A stretch of DNA of 64,000 bases. Source: CAYSWV01 sp964434865 (GTDB lineage: Bacteria > Cyanobacteriota > Cyanobacteriia > Thermostichales > Thermostichaceae). How positions within the stretch are numbered: the stretch's first letter is position 1; each line of letters opens with the position of its first letter. Both the position numbers and the translations under genes were made by a program. The stretch spans positions 1-64,000 of the forward strand of contig CAYSWV010000002.1 in NCBI GenBank assembly GCA_964434865.1, written 5' to 3'. Shown here piece after piece: positions 36,351-44,910 of the stretch. The notes beneath the pieces were generated by a model, which searched no databases, was not told where the DNA came from, and saw only the letters and a list, made by a program, of their open reading frames with translations.

Positions 36351-38048
36351 CTATTCGCTTGAACAAGGTAAACAGACCCTGAATGTGGTTTGGCCGGGGA
36401 CACTTTCAACCTCTATAGTACCCTGATGTTTGGTCATAATCCGTTTGACAATATCTAATCCTAGCCCACTCCCTTCACCAGCCGGCTTAGTTGAAAAGAA
36501 GGGTTCAAATATTTTTTCTTTGATTTCGGGTGAAATACCACAGCCTGAATCTGTGATCTGAACGATTATTCCCGAGGTCTTTGGATCATGGCTGACTTGA
36601 ATATGTAAGTGACCTTTCTTTTCCATAGCCTGGATCGCATTATGAATCAAATTAGTCCATACTTGGTTAAGTTCGTCTGGATAACACCAGATCTCTGGAA
36701 TGGACTCATAGTCTTTGATTAGTTCAATTGACTTCAGCCAACCTTCATAGATAGTGAGGACCACATCAATCCCCTGACGGATATCTGCTAAGACTTTAGT
36801 GTTGGATTGGTCTTGATGAACATAACTTTTTAATGTGAAAGCGATCTTCGAAGCTCGTTCCACGGCAAGGGTAATATTGCGACTTTGGCGGTACTGATTA
36901 GCTAAATGGTAAGTGGTTTCTACCGCCAACACCCCCCCTTCACTAGTCAACAGGGGTAGAAAGGGGTCTATAGGTTGTGTCAACTCCATGCGAGCGAGAC
37001 TCATCGCCATCGAGTCGGCCATAGCAATGCCAGCTGCTTCTAAGTGGCTTTTCAGTTGGCGACGTAACTGTCTCTCTTCACGCGTGGATAGCATGTGATC
37101 CTGGCTGAAGGCTAAGTCCAGTAACTGGTAAAAAAGATCTTGTTGAGTAGGTGAGAGGCATTTAAACAGTTGGGGAAGTTTTTTTAAAGACTGATCTAAA
37201 TCATTCGATAAATTACCAATCGAGGCTCGGATTGCTCCTAGTGGGGTATTGACTTCATGAGCAATGTTGGCTACGAGTTGACCTAACGCAACCATTTTTT
37301 CAGCCTGGATCAGCTCTTGTTGGGTCGCTTGCAGTTCTTGGGTTCGTTCTTCAACTTTTTGCTCCAGGTTACGACTGTAGTCTTCCAGTTGTAAGTTCAA
37401 AGATTGCAATTGCTGATTAAGATCGTAGAGTTGGCGGCGGCTTTTTTCAACGGCTAAAACATCTCGATAAGCTCTTAGTCCTGAGATGACGGTTGTCAAT
37501 AGCTTCTGATGAGTGAGTTCAGCTTTGGTGCGATAGTCATGAATATCATAGTCAACAATGACTGAGGCTTCGGGGGCTTCTCCGGGCTGACCTGTTCGTA
37601 AAATGATCCTGACCAGCCGTTTATTTAAAACATCTCGAATATGCTTGACCAGGTGTAAACCAGCGTCATTAGTTTCCATAACCACATCTAACAGGATCAG
37701 GGCTAGACTAGGCTCTTCAGCAATTAAGGATTTCGCTTGTTCAGCTGAGTAAGCCGACAGCAGTTCTAAAGGCTGACGGTCAAATCTAAATTTATTCAGT
37801 GCTAATTGTGTTACTTTATGGACTACCAAGTCATCATCAACAATCAAAATTTTCCACGGACCCACTGACTGACAGCTGGCTGGATCTGGATTCGTTTGGG
37901 TCCCTGTGCGATCAATACCCTCATCTTCAATAATGAGATCATCCTCGTCATCCTCAATGATCACCTCATCATCGTGATCATCCTCCTCAATGATCAACTC
38001 ATCATCAAACTCATTAATACCGTCTTGGGATTGGAACGGCTGAATCAT
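36351..38048 (-). CDS. REC-histidine kinase with acidic N-terminal repeat
   Basis: A cytosolic hybrid with REC at the front (about residues 65-190), a coiled coil (about 230-270) and a C-terminal histidine kinase. I place the start at 38048 (565 residues); the longer frame begins at 38084. The H-box is VANIAHEVNTPLGA, and the ATPase end shows DSGCGIS and GSGLGL. REC aspartate is in LILLDVVME. Before REC lies a strongly acidic stretch with three units ending in IIE (DELIIEE, EVIIEDD, DLIIEDE), an unusual composition encoded by GATGATGA-rich DNA at about 37925-38015. The target is unknown. The next gene downstream is the ferredoxin. Confidence 0.9.
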   Translation of the reverse strand: MIQPFQSQDGINEFDDELIIEEDDHDDEVIIEDDEDDLIIEDEGIDRTGTQTNPDPASCQSVGPWKILIVDDDLVVHKVTQLALNKFRFDRQPLELLSAYSAEQAKSLIAEEPSLALILLDVVMETNDAGLHLVKHIRDVLNKRLVRIILRTGQPGEAPEASVIVDYDIHDYRTKAELTHQKLLTTVISGLRAYRDVLAVEKSRRQLYDLNQQLQSLNLQLEDYSRNLEQKVEERTQELQATQQELIQAEKMVALGQLVANIAHEVNTPLGAIRASIGNLSNDLDQSLKKLPQLFKCLSPTQQDLFYQLLDLAFSQDHMLSTREERQLRRQLKSHLEAAGIAMADSMAMSLARMELTQPIDPFLPLLTSEGGVLAVETTYHLANQYRQSRNITLAVERASKIAFTLKSYVHQDQSNTKVLADIRQGIDVVLTIYEGWLKSIELIKDYESIPEIWCYPDELNQVWTNLIHNAIQAMEKKGHLHIQVSHDPKTSGIIVQITDSGCGISPEIKEKIFEPFFSTKPAGEGSGLGLDIVKRIMTKHQGTIEVESVPGQTTFRVCLPCSSE

Positions 38049-38149
38049 TGCAACCATCCTTACAGCATTCGTAACGAGAGGCACCTTCTAATCTTAATTT
38101 ACGTTGCTAGTGATCGTTAGGTTTCTTGCTTGCTTACACTTAGAGCTAG

Positions 38150-39298
38150 ATGAGCTGTAGCTGCCTAATGTCTGGCCCTGATCAACTGGTTAAAACCTTA
38201 ACCCATCACCTGATTCAACCAGCCCTTGGCCGGGTCTTTCCAGGATTACAGTTGACAATTAGATGGCACCAGCAGCTCTACTTATCCAAGGCTTGGGGAT
38301 CTTTGGATCCGAGTTTGACTCAACCGACTCAGCTGCAGTCAAGATTCGATTGTGCTTCTTTAACGAAACTGGTCACAGCTTTAGCCTTCATGAGACTAGT
38401 GGAGGCAGGACTGGTAGCCTTGAACCAACCTGTTCAATCAGTTTTATCAGACTTTAAGGGTCATAGACCGATCCAACCTTATGAAGATCCCTTGAACCCA
38501 GGCCATTGGATCACGCTAAGCTATGATCCCACCCCTGTTGATGCGGCGACAATTACGTTTAGACAGTTGTTGACCCACACCTCTGGATTGCCAGCTTGGC
38601 GGCCCTTGTACACCCAGCCCAATGCTACTCTAGCCAAGGCCATGGCTCTGAAAACTCACTTTGCTTATCAGCCAGAAACCCATCTATGCTATAGCGATAT
38701 TGGCTTTATTCTTTTGGGTTTAGCGATCGAACAGTTGACGCAACTCAGTTTAGACCAAGCTCTCACCGATCTTGTGATTCAACCCTTAGGCCTAACCCAA
38801 ACTAGCTTTAATCCGTCTATAGAGGCGTCTCAAATGGCACCTACCGAATGGTGCTTATGGCGGCAACACCGGATCCGTGGAATAGTCCATGATGAAAATG
38901 CCTATCGCTTGGGTGGGGTAGCGGGCCATGCTGGGATCTTTTCAACGGCTCCAGACATGGCGCAATTGGGCCAGTGGTGTTTAACGCAAGTACCGCCTTT
39001 GCTCAAGGCTGAGACTATGATGGCAATGACAACCCCACAGGTGTCTTACGGATCCATTCGACGGGGGCTAGGATTTGCGTTGAGAGTCAATCATCCCCAA
39101 GCTAGTAGTCTAGCCTTTAGTAATCAGGCTTTTGGGCACACTGGGTTTACAGGAACATCCTTATGGATTGATCCTGACCGAGCTTTAGTCGTAGCGTGTC
39201 TGAGTAATAGCCTTTACTACGGTCGAGATCGAGATGATATTCTCATGTTTCGCGTTCAATTACACCAAGCTATTGTCAACGCTTTAGATCACCTGTAA
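38150..39298 (+). CDS. Beta-lactamase-family serine hydrolase
   Basis: A 382-residue class C beta-lactamase-like/DD-peptidase fold protein. The nucleophile motif SLTK is in CASLTKLV (about residues 81-84), the Tyr motif is YSD (CYSDIGF), and the third element is HTGFTGT. There is no obvious signal peptide, which is unusual for a wall enzyme. It is followed 33 bases later by the AnmK-MurQ fusion gene. In Bacillus subtilis a beta-lactamase-family amidase (AmiE, formerly YbbE) belongs to the MurNAc recovery operon with murQ, so a role as a MurNAc-peptide amidase or muropeptide hydrolase is a reasonable inference. Substrate identity is not proven by the sequence. Confidence 0.82.
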   Translation: MSCSCLMSGPDQLVKTLTHHLIQPALGRVFPGLQLTIRWHQQLYLSKAWGSLDPSLTQPTQLQSRFDCASLTKLVTALAFMRLVEAGLVALNQPVQSVLSDFKGHRPIQPYEDPLNPGHWITLSYDPTPVDAATITFRQLLTHTSGLPAWRPLYTQPNATLAKAMALKTHFAYQPETHLCYSDIGFILLGLAIEQLTQLSLDQALTDLVIQPLGLTQTSFNPSIEASQMAPTEWCLWRQHRIRGIVHDENAYRLGGVAGHAGIFSTAPDMAQLGQWCLTQVPPLLKAETMMAMTTPQVSYGSIRRGLGFALRVNHPQASSLAFSNQAFGHTGFTGTSLWIDPDRALVVACLSNSLYYGRDRDDILMFRVQLHQAIVNALDHL

Positions 39299-39331
39299 AT
39301 CCACTTAAAGCAGGCAAATGGAGGAAAAAAT

Positions 39332-41404
39332 ATGCTTGTCATTGGGCTTATGTCCGGCACATCGGTTGATGGTGTTGATGCAGCTCTAGTGGTTATTACA
39401 GGTTCCCCCCCCCAGCTACACTGGCAATTACTTGAACACCATTATCTCCCTTTTCAATCTGACTTGCGCGCTTGGATCTTAAGGTGTTCTGATCCAGCTC
39501 AAAGTTCAGTAGACCAGATCTGTCAGTTAAATTTTAAACTAGGCGAGATTTTTGCCACGGCTGCTCAACAGATTATTGAAAAAGCAGGTATGCGGTCTGA
39601 TCACGTAGATTTAATTGGAAGCCATGGGCAAACGATCTGGCATCATCCTCAAAGATCTCAAGGATCTCAAGGATCTCAAGCCTCAACTTTGCAATTAGGT
39701 GAAGCGGCTGTCATTACCGAGATCACCGGTATTCCTGTCATTAGCAACTTTCGCCCCCGCGATATGGCAGCAGGAGGACAAGGTGCACCCATGGTGGCCT
39801 ATGCTGATCGACTCCTCTTCTCAGACCCGATCAAGGACCGTGCTGTTCAAAATATTGGTGGTATTGCCAATGTAACCTATTTACCAGGTTTGAATCAGCC
39901 AGAATCGTTAGCCTTTGCGTTTGATACTGGGCCTGGCAACCTATTGATTGATGCGGCTGTGGTTCAAGTCACTCAGGGGAGGCAAATTTTTGATCGAGAT
40001 GGTCAGTTAGCAGCTCAGGGCCATATTCATCAGGGTTGGTTAACTGAACTCCTTCAAGATCCATACTTCAAGCTACCTCCCCCTAAAACCACTGGACGTG
40101 AGTATTTCGGCCACCACTATCTAAACGCTATCCTCGATCAAGCTCAACAGTTGAACCTACCTTTTGAAGATCAAATTGCTACGCTAACCGCTTTAACAGC
40201 CCAGTCCATTGCCATGGCTTATCAAGACTTTTTGCCCACTAAGCCTGTAGAGGTCATTGTATCGGGAGGAGGAGCACACAATCCTGTGTTGTTGAATCAA
40301 CTCCAACATTGCCTAGATCCTAGCGTTGTGATCAGTTCTGGGCAGTTAGGAATTCCTGTAGGTGCTAAAGAATCCTTGGCGTTTGCCATTTTGGCTTATG
40401 AAAGCTGGCACCATCGTAGTAATAATTTACCTAGTGCGACAGGGGCTCGCCACCCAGTGATCTTGGGCCAGTTCACCCCCTTAACTCGGAGGCCTAAGGC
40501 TCCCTCGCAAGCTGATACATTGGATACAGAAGCTAGAAATTCAGCTACTACTCAGATCGATAGGGTATCTACGCTGGACATGGTGGCCTTGTTCAATGCT
40601 GAAGATACCAAGGTAGCTCAAGCTGTCGCTCGAGAACAAGTCGCTATTGCTGCAGCTATTGACGCCATTGCGGAGCGGATGCAACAGGGGGGACGATTAA
40701 TCTACCTTGGGGCTGGAACGTCAGGTCGCTTAGGGGTACTCGATGCAGCGGAATGCCCACCCACTTTTAGCACTCACCCTGATCAAGTCATCGCTCTCAT
40801 CGCAGGAGGAGCAACAGCTATCACCCAGGCTGTAGAAGGGGCTGAAGATAATCGAGTGGCAGGGGCTACCGATCTACTGAATTTGTCTCTATCACGTTTG
40901 GATAGCGTGGTCGGTATTGCGGCTAGTGGATCAACCCCCTATGTGTTGGGTGGCCTCGAAGCTGCTTATCAGCAAGGGTGCTTAGTGGTTAGCTTGGCCT
41001 GCAATCGCCCTTCAGCTTTAGAAGCCGTGGCCACTATTAGTATTGCGCCGCTTGTGGGTCCTGAAGTCATTATGGGATCTACTCGACTTAAAGCTGGCAC
41101 CGCCCAAAAGCTAGTCCTCAACCAACTATCTACGGGGGTCATGATCCGCTTAGGCAAAACCTTTGGTAACTTAATGGTCGATCTTCAAGCCACTAATTCC
41201 AAGTTAAAACGTCGATCCCGACAGATCCTGGAGCTAGCGTGTAACTTATCACCTGAATCAGCTCAGGAGCTGCTAGAACGTTGCCATGGCAAGGTCAAAG
41301 TTGCCATTGTGACCCATCACTTGAACCTGACTCCCACAGCTGCTCAGGCAGTACTCGATCAAGCTAATGGGGTCATAGCTCAAGCGTTGATAACTACTCA
41401 GTAG
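39332..41404 (+). CDS. anmK/murQ: AnmK-MurQ fusion, MurNAc recycling enzyme
   Basis: A 690-residue single chain joining two consecutive steps of cell-wall recycling. Residues about 1-385 are anhydro-N-acetylmuramic acid kinase, with the signature GLMSGTSVDGVDAAL at the N-terminus, GSHGQTIWHH, and IGGIANVTY. Residues about 395-690 are N-acetylmuramic acid 6-phosphate etherase, with TEARN, GAGTSGRLGVLDAAECPP and EGAEDN. AnmK converts anhMurNAc to MurNAc-6-P, and MurQ cleaves it to GlcNAc-6-P and lactate, so fusion would channel the intermediate. A GGAGG ribosome-binding site precedes the ATG. A 9-base repeat gives SQGSQGSQ near residue 110. The gene overlaps the 3' end of the convergent S1 gene by 11 bases. 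Confidence 0.93.
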   Translation: MLVIGLMSGTSVDGVDAALVVITGSPPQLHWQLLEHHYLPFQSDLRAWILRCSDPAQSSVDQICQLNFKLGEIFATAAQQIIEKAGMRSDHVDLIGSHGQTIWHHPQRSQGSQGSQASTLQLGEAAVITEITGIPVISNFRPRDMAAGGQGAPMVAYADRLLFSDPIKDRAVQNIGGIANVTYLPGLNQPESLAFAFDTGPGNLLIDAAVVQVTQGRQIFDRDGQLAAQGHIHQGWLTELLQDPYFKLPPPKTTGREYFGHHYLNAILDQAQQLNLPFEDQIATLTALTAQSIAMAYQDFLPTKPVEVIVSGGGAHNPVLLNQLQHCLDPSVVISSGQLGIPVGAKESLAFAILAYESWHHRSNNLPSATGARHPVILGQFTPLTRRPKAPSQADTLDTEARNSATTQIDRVSTLDMVALFNAEDTKVAQAVAREQVAIAAAIDAIAERMQQGGRLIYLGAGTSGRLGVLDAAECPPTFSTHPDQVIALIAGGATAITQAVEGAEDNRVAGATDLLNLSLSRLDSVVGIAASGSTPYVLGGLEAAYQQGCLVVSLACNRPSALEAVATISIAPLVGPEVIMGSTRLKAGTAQKLVLNQLSTGVMIRLGKTFGNLMVDLQATNSKLKRRSRQILELACNLSPESAQELLERCHGKVKVAIVTHHLNLTPTAAQAVLDQANGVIAQALITTQ
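39652..39680 (+). repeat. 9-bp tandem repeat inside anmK
   Basis: GGATCTCAA-type 9-base units repeat about three times in frame and encode SQGSQGSQ. The insert lies in a variable loop before ASTLQLGEAA. Confidence 0.7.
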
Positions 41405-42482
41405 TCGCTTCAGCTAAAGCTAACTCGCTTTCAGGTTCTTCAATCGCTTGGGGACTATCTTCAGGTTCTTCAATCGCGCTGGGCGGCTCTTCCATTGCAC
41501 TAGGAGGTTCTTCCATCGCACTGGGCGGCTCTTCAGCTGAGATGGCTTCGTCCGCTTCTAGTTCAATCCCTTCTGCTTTTTGCTGGGCAGCTAGCATTTG
41601 TTCACGATACTTAGCAGCCATTTCTTCAGCTTTTTCGTAGACCAACTTCGGATCACGAGTCATGTCGCCGGGATTGGGTTCTAATTGCTTCGTTGATAAG
41701 GAGATGCGGCCTCGTTCAGCATCAAGATCAATAATCATGACCTTGACCTCATCGTTAACATTGAAAACACTGTGCGGTGTATCAATATGATCATGCGAAA
41801 TCTCAGAAATATGGAGAAGACCACTGACACCCCCAATATCAATGAAGGCACCGTAGGGCTTGATCCCACGAACCGAGCCAATCACTACTTCTCCAACTTC
41901 CAAACGGTTCATCTTACGTTCTACGAGAGCACGCCGGTGACTCAGAACAAGACGGTTGCGATCTTCATCAACTTCCAAGAACTTTAGAGGAAGCTCTTCA
42001 CCCACTAGATCCTCTTTAGGCTTGCGGGTACTAATGTGAGAACCTGGAATAAAGCCTCGTAAGCCTTCGATCCGGACCAGAGCCCCTCCACGGTTAGTAG
42101 CAAAAATATTAGACCGGACTGTAGCATCTTCGTTTTGGAGCTGACGCACTCGTTCCCAAGCTCGCATGTACTCAATGCGACGAATGGATAAGGTAAGTTG
42201 ACCCTCCTCATTTTCCTCGGTCAGGATGAAGAATTCACGAGTCTCACCGGTCTGTAACATCTCATTGGGATGATCGATCCGGCTAATTGACATCTCTTGC
42301 AGAGGAATAAAGGCTGCTGTTTTAGCCCCAATATCAATGAGAGCACCCCTAGGTTCGATCGAAAACACAGTCCCTGCCACTATTTCCCCAGGACTAAAGT
42401 GATAATCATATTTGTCAAGTAATGAGGCAAAGTCCTCAAGCGTGAAACCAACATTGAAATCTGTCTTAGTAGTTGTGGCCAT
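41394..42482 (-). CDS. rpsA: 30S ribosomal protein S1, cyanobacterial type
   Basis: I place the start at the ATG at 42482 (MATTTKTDFN, 362 residues), where cyanobacterial S1 proteins begin; the frame to 42554 adds 24 unrelated residues. Three S1/OB RNA-binding domains are visible (about 30-100, 115-185 and 195-270), the last in GSVRGIKPYGAFIDIGGVSG. S1 binds mRNA at the ribosome. After residue about 310 the chain becomes an acidic, proline-rich tail with a repeated seven-residue unit, EEPPSAM/I, three to four times, encoded by a 21-base tandem repeat (about 41450-41540). Its 3' end overlaps the convergent anmK/murQ gene. The identity is certain, the tail is unusual. Confidence 0.94.
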   Translation of the reverse strand: MATTTKTDFNVGFTLEDFASLLDKYDYHFSPGEIVAGTVFSIEPRGALIDIGAKTAAFIPLQEMSISRIDHPNEMLQTGETREFFILTEENEEGQLTLSIRRIEYMRAWERVRQLQNEDATVRSNIFATNRGGALVRIEGLRGFIPGSHISTRKPKEDLVGEELPLKFLEVDEDRNRLVLSHRRALVERKMNRLEVGEVVIGSVRGIKPYGAFIDIGGVSGLLHISEISHDHIDTPHSVFNVNDEVKVMIIDLDAERGRISLSTKQLEPNPGDMTRDPKLVYEKAEEMAAKYREQMLAAQQKAEGIELEADEAISAEEPPSAMEEPPSAMEEPPSAIEEPEDSPQAIEEPESELALAEATTE

Positions 42483-42860
42483 AGTGTAGTGGTTGACTGT
42501 GTTTGTATGAGCAGCAGGAGGGCAGTTCGCGATTAGACTAATTCTCATTCCCAAGGTTTCCAGTTCCTGAGGTAGGTCTTCCGATCTCAGTCTCCCGATC
42601 TCAGTCTCCCGATCTCAGTCTCCCGATCTCAGTCTTCCGATCTCACCCGTTGAGGAACCTTAGATCCCAAAATAATCCTAAAACACTTGATCCAGCCATC
42701 AAGCTAAATAAAGTACTAAGTGCATTAGGGAACAATTAAAAGAACCGCGACCACTTATGTTAACAAAAAGAATAGACAGTTGTGCCACATTTTTTGAGGT
42801 GATCCTCTCTTTACCCTCAGGAATTGAGAGTTATTAGCTCAGTAGACAGGAGTAGATGGC
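42483..42860. other. Divergent promoter region between S1 and obg
   Basis: About 380 bases between the start codons of the divergent S1 and obg genes. It holds a five-copy 14-base tandem repeat (42577-42646) and AT-rich stretches at 42710-42790 likely to carry the promoters. No ORF or RNA gene is recognised. Confidence 0.5.
42577..42646. repeat. Five-copy 14-bp tandem repeat
   Basis: Five consecutive units of consensus TCTCCCGATCTCAG: the outer two read TCTTCCGATCTCA(G/C), the inner three are identical. It lies upstream of the S1 start, so it may affect the S1 leader. Confidence 0.95.
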
Positions 42861-43874
42861 GTGCAATTTATTGATCAAGCTACCGTTTGGGTCCAGGCTG
42901 GGGATGGGGGCGATGGCCTAGTGGCTTTTCGACGTGAAAAGTTTGTGCCAGCTGGTGGTCCCTCAGGCGGCAATGGAGGCCGAGGCGGATCGGTTATTTT
43001 TGAGATCGATACTAATCTCCAAACGTTGTTAGATTTTCGATTCCAACATCTCATTAAGGCCAAATCAGGACAGAAAGGGGGACCTAGTAATCGCACGGGC
43101 GCTAGTGGTCCTGATCGAATGGTCAAAGTTCCTTGTGGCACCCTGATTCGGGACTACACAACGGGTGAGATATTGGGGGATCTAACTCAACTAGGGGATC
43201 AAGTCGTGGTGGCCAAAGGAGGAGCAGGGGGACTGGGTAATGCTCATTTCCTATCCAATCGCAATCGAGCTCCACAAAAAATGACGTCTGGGAAGCCAGG
43301 GGAAAAACGACACCTTCACCTTGAACTCAAGTTAATTGCTCAAGTTGGGATTGTCGGCCTCCCGAATGCTGGGAAATCAACCTTGATCTCTGTGCTGTCT
43401 TCGGCTCGACCTAAGATTGCTGATTATCCCTTCACTACTCTAGTGCCCAATTTAGGGGTTGTTCCTCATCCATGGGGTGATGGTGTTGTCTTCGCTGATA
43501 TTCCTGGCTTAATTGCTGGGGCTCACTCAGGGATTGGGTTGGGCCATGAATTTTTACGCCACGTTGAGCGAACTCAGATCTTAATTCATTTAGTCGATGC
43601 TACCAGTGCTGATCCAGAGTGTGATTATCAAACTATCCAAGCAGAACTTGCAGCCTATGGCCATGAGTTGCTCCACAAACCCCAGATTGTGGCCCTCAGT
43701 AAGATTGATGCCATCAGCTCTACATCCCAGCTACAGCAACAACTTCAAGCCTTAACGGCAGTGGTTGGACAACCCGTTTTAGCTATTTCAGCTGTAGTGG
43801 GTCAAGGCCTTGATGATTTGCTAGAACAAGTTTGGTCTCAACTAGATCAGATCAACACAGTAACTACAGGCTGA
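42861..43874 (+). CDS. obg: GTPase Obg/CgtA
   Basis: A 337-residue Obg GTPase involved in 50S ribosome assembly and stress response. The N-terminal glycine-rich Obg fold (about 1-158) contains PSGGNGGRGGSV, KGGPSNRTGASG and GGAGGLGN. The G domain shows GLPNAGKST, the switch region DYPFTTLVPNLG, DIPGLI and SKID. The OCT C-terminal domain found in some Firmicutes is absent, as in most cyanobacterial and proteobacterial members. Start is GTG at 42861, with AGGAG about ten bases upstream. It is divergent from S1, forming a translation-related neighbourhood. Confidence 0.96.
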   Translation: MQFIDQATVWVQAGDGGDGLVAFRREKFVPAGGPSGGNGGRGGSVIFEIDTNLQTLLDFRFQHLIKAKSGQKGGPSNRTGASGPDRMVKVPCGTLIRDYTTGEILGDLTQLGDQVVVAKGGAGGLGNAHFLSNRNRAPQKMTSGKPGEKRHLHLELKLIAQVGIVGLPNAGKSTLISVLSSARPKIADYPFTTLVPNLGVVPHPWGDGVVFADIPGLIAGAHSGIGLGHEFLRHVERTQILIHLVDATSADPECDYQTIQAELAAYGHELLHKPQIVALSKIDAISSTSQLQQQLQALTAVVGQPVLAISAVVGQGLDDLLEQVWSQLDQINTVTTG

Positions 43875-43944
43875 ATTGACCCTGTTGGTTTCGCTTGAGT
43901 TTGTGGCAGCCTTCTTAGATATCGATGTAAGCTTTTGTACTATA

Positions 43945-44002
43945 GGATCAATAAAATAGGATCAATCAATCCAATCAATACATAGGATCAATAAAACCAG
44001 AT
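43945..44002. repeat. Short direct repeats GGATCAATAAAA
   Basis: TAGGATCAATAAAA occurs twice, near 43944 and 43983, with further GATCAATCAATCCAATCAATACA between them. They lie between obg and the SH3 gene. No function is implied. Confidence 0.6.
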
Positions 44003-44087
44003 GAGTCATCTAGTCTATAGGGGTTGTAGCTTTAGATGAGATCTTGTTCGATAACCTTTCTTTCACTACTGTTGCCTAAGGTGAGGT

Positions 44088-44894
44088 ATGAAGTCTGATC
44101 CATCTCGATCTCGTGACGCTGGATCGCAATCTGACAAACCCAAGGCGTATCGTGGATCTGCAACGGAGGTTCCTCCTTACAAAGATGCACCTGGCTATCC
44201 TAAGCGTCCTCTTTTTCATGCGGCTTCAACTCGTCGATATCCCAGCTTTCCCTTTTTGGGTTTGTTTATTTTTTGTCTGATCACAGGAGCATTGGCTGCT
44301 CTTGGCTGGTATATCTGGGAGATTTTCGAGCCGATGCTAGAGGCCCCAGAAGCGCCTCAGTTTGAGCAGGCTGTCAAACCCCCTCCCTTTCCGACTCCAT
44401 TGGCCTTAGAGCCAGCGACCGATTCAAATCAAGCCCTAGAACCTGGATCTAAAGGCCAGGTTATTGAACCTATTGGTCTAGCCCTACGGAGTCAACCTAA
44501 TACGAATGGGGCTTATATGGGTGGCATTGTTCTCGGTGAAGTGGTGACGCTATTAGAAACCAGTGGGGATGGCCAATGGCAACGAGTTCGCCGTGATCTG
44601 AATGGCCAAGAAGGTTGGGTCAAGGCCGGTAACTTAGAAACCCTATCCCAAGATACAGTTGCTACAACCTCTGGTTTATCAAGTTTTCCAACCAGTCGGC
44701 GAGGGCGAGTCAGAGTATCCATTGGCCTCGTGCTACGTTCTCAACCCAGTAGTGCCTCAGCTCAAGCGGGTGGGATCCCATTTAATGAAGTTGTTGGAAT
44801 TATTGAGGATAGTGCTGATGGACGGTGGCAGCATGTACGACGGGCCAATGGTCAGCAAGGCTGGATTAAAGCTGGCAACTTGGGGCCCGAATGA
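44088..44894 (+). CDS. Membrane-anchored protein with two SH3b domains
   Basis: A 268-residue protein with a polar, disordered N-terminus, one membrane span near residues 49-73 (LGLFIFCLITGALAALGWYI) and two C-terminal bacterial SH3 domains (about 130-190 and 205-265). Each has the pattern LRSQPxxxxAxxGGI-x-V-x-DG-W-x-V-RR-x-NGQxGW. SH3b domains bind cell-wall peptides, so a periplasmic wall-related role is likely. No catalytic domain is present. The gene lies between obg and the exopolysaccharide cluster. I do not recognise a specific family name. Confidence 0.78.
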   Translation: MKSDPSRSRDAGSQSDKPKAYRGSATEVPPYKDAPGYPKRPLFHAASTRRYPSFPFLGLFIFCLITGALAALGWYIWEIFEPMLEAPEAPQFEQAVKPPPFPTPLALEPATDSNQALEPGSKGQVIEPIGLALRSQPNTNGAYMGGIVLGEVVTLLETSGDGQWQRVRRDLNGQEGWVKAGNLETLSQDTVATTSGLSSFPTSRRGRVRVSIGLVLRSQPSSASAQAGGIPFNEVVGIIEDSADGRWQHVRRANGQQGWIKAGNLGPE

Positions 44895-44910
44895 CCAAGC
44901 CTAGAATCTA

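Noticed and set aside
42577..42646. Illumina adapter contamination, because CTTCCGATCT matches the adapter end
   Set aside because: Inner units read TCTCCCGATCT, which is not the adapter, and the five-unit array with constant 14-base period fits a natural tandem repeat like others in the window.
42577..42646. CRISPR array
   Set aside because: The units are contiguous without spacers, as are those at 58150-58200 and 59540-59575, and no cas gene is present.
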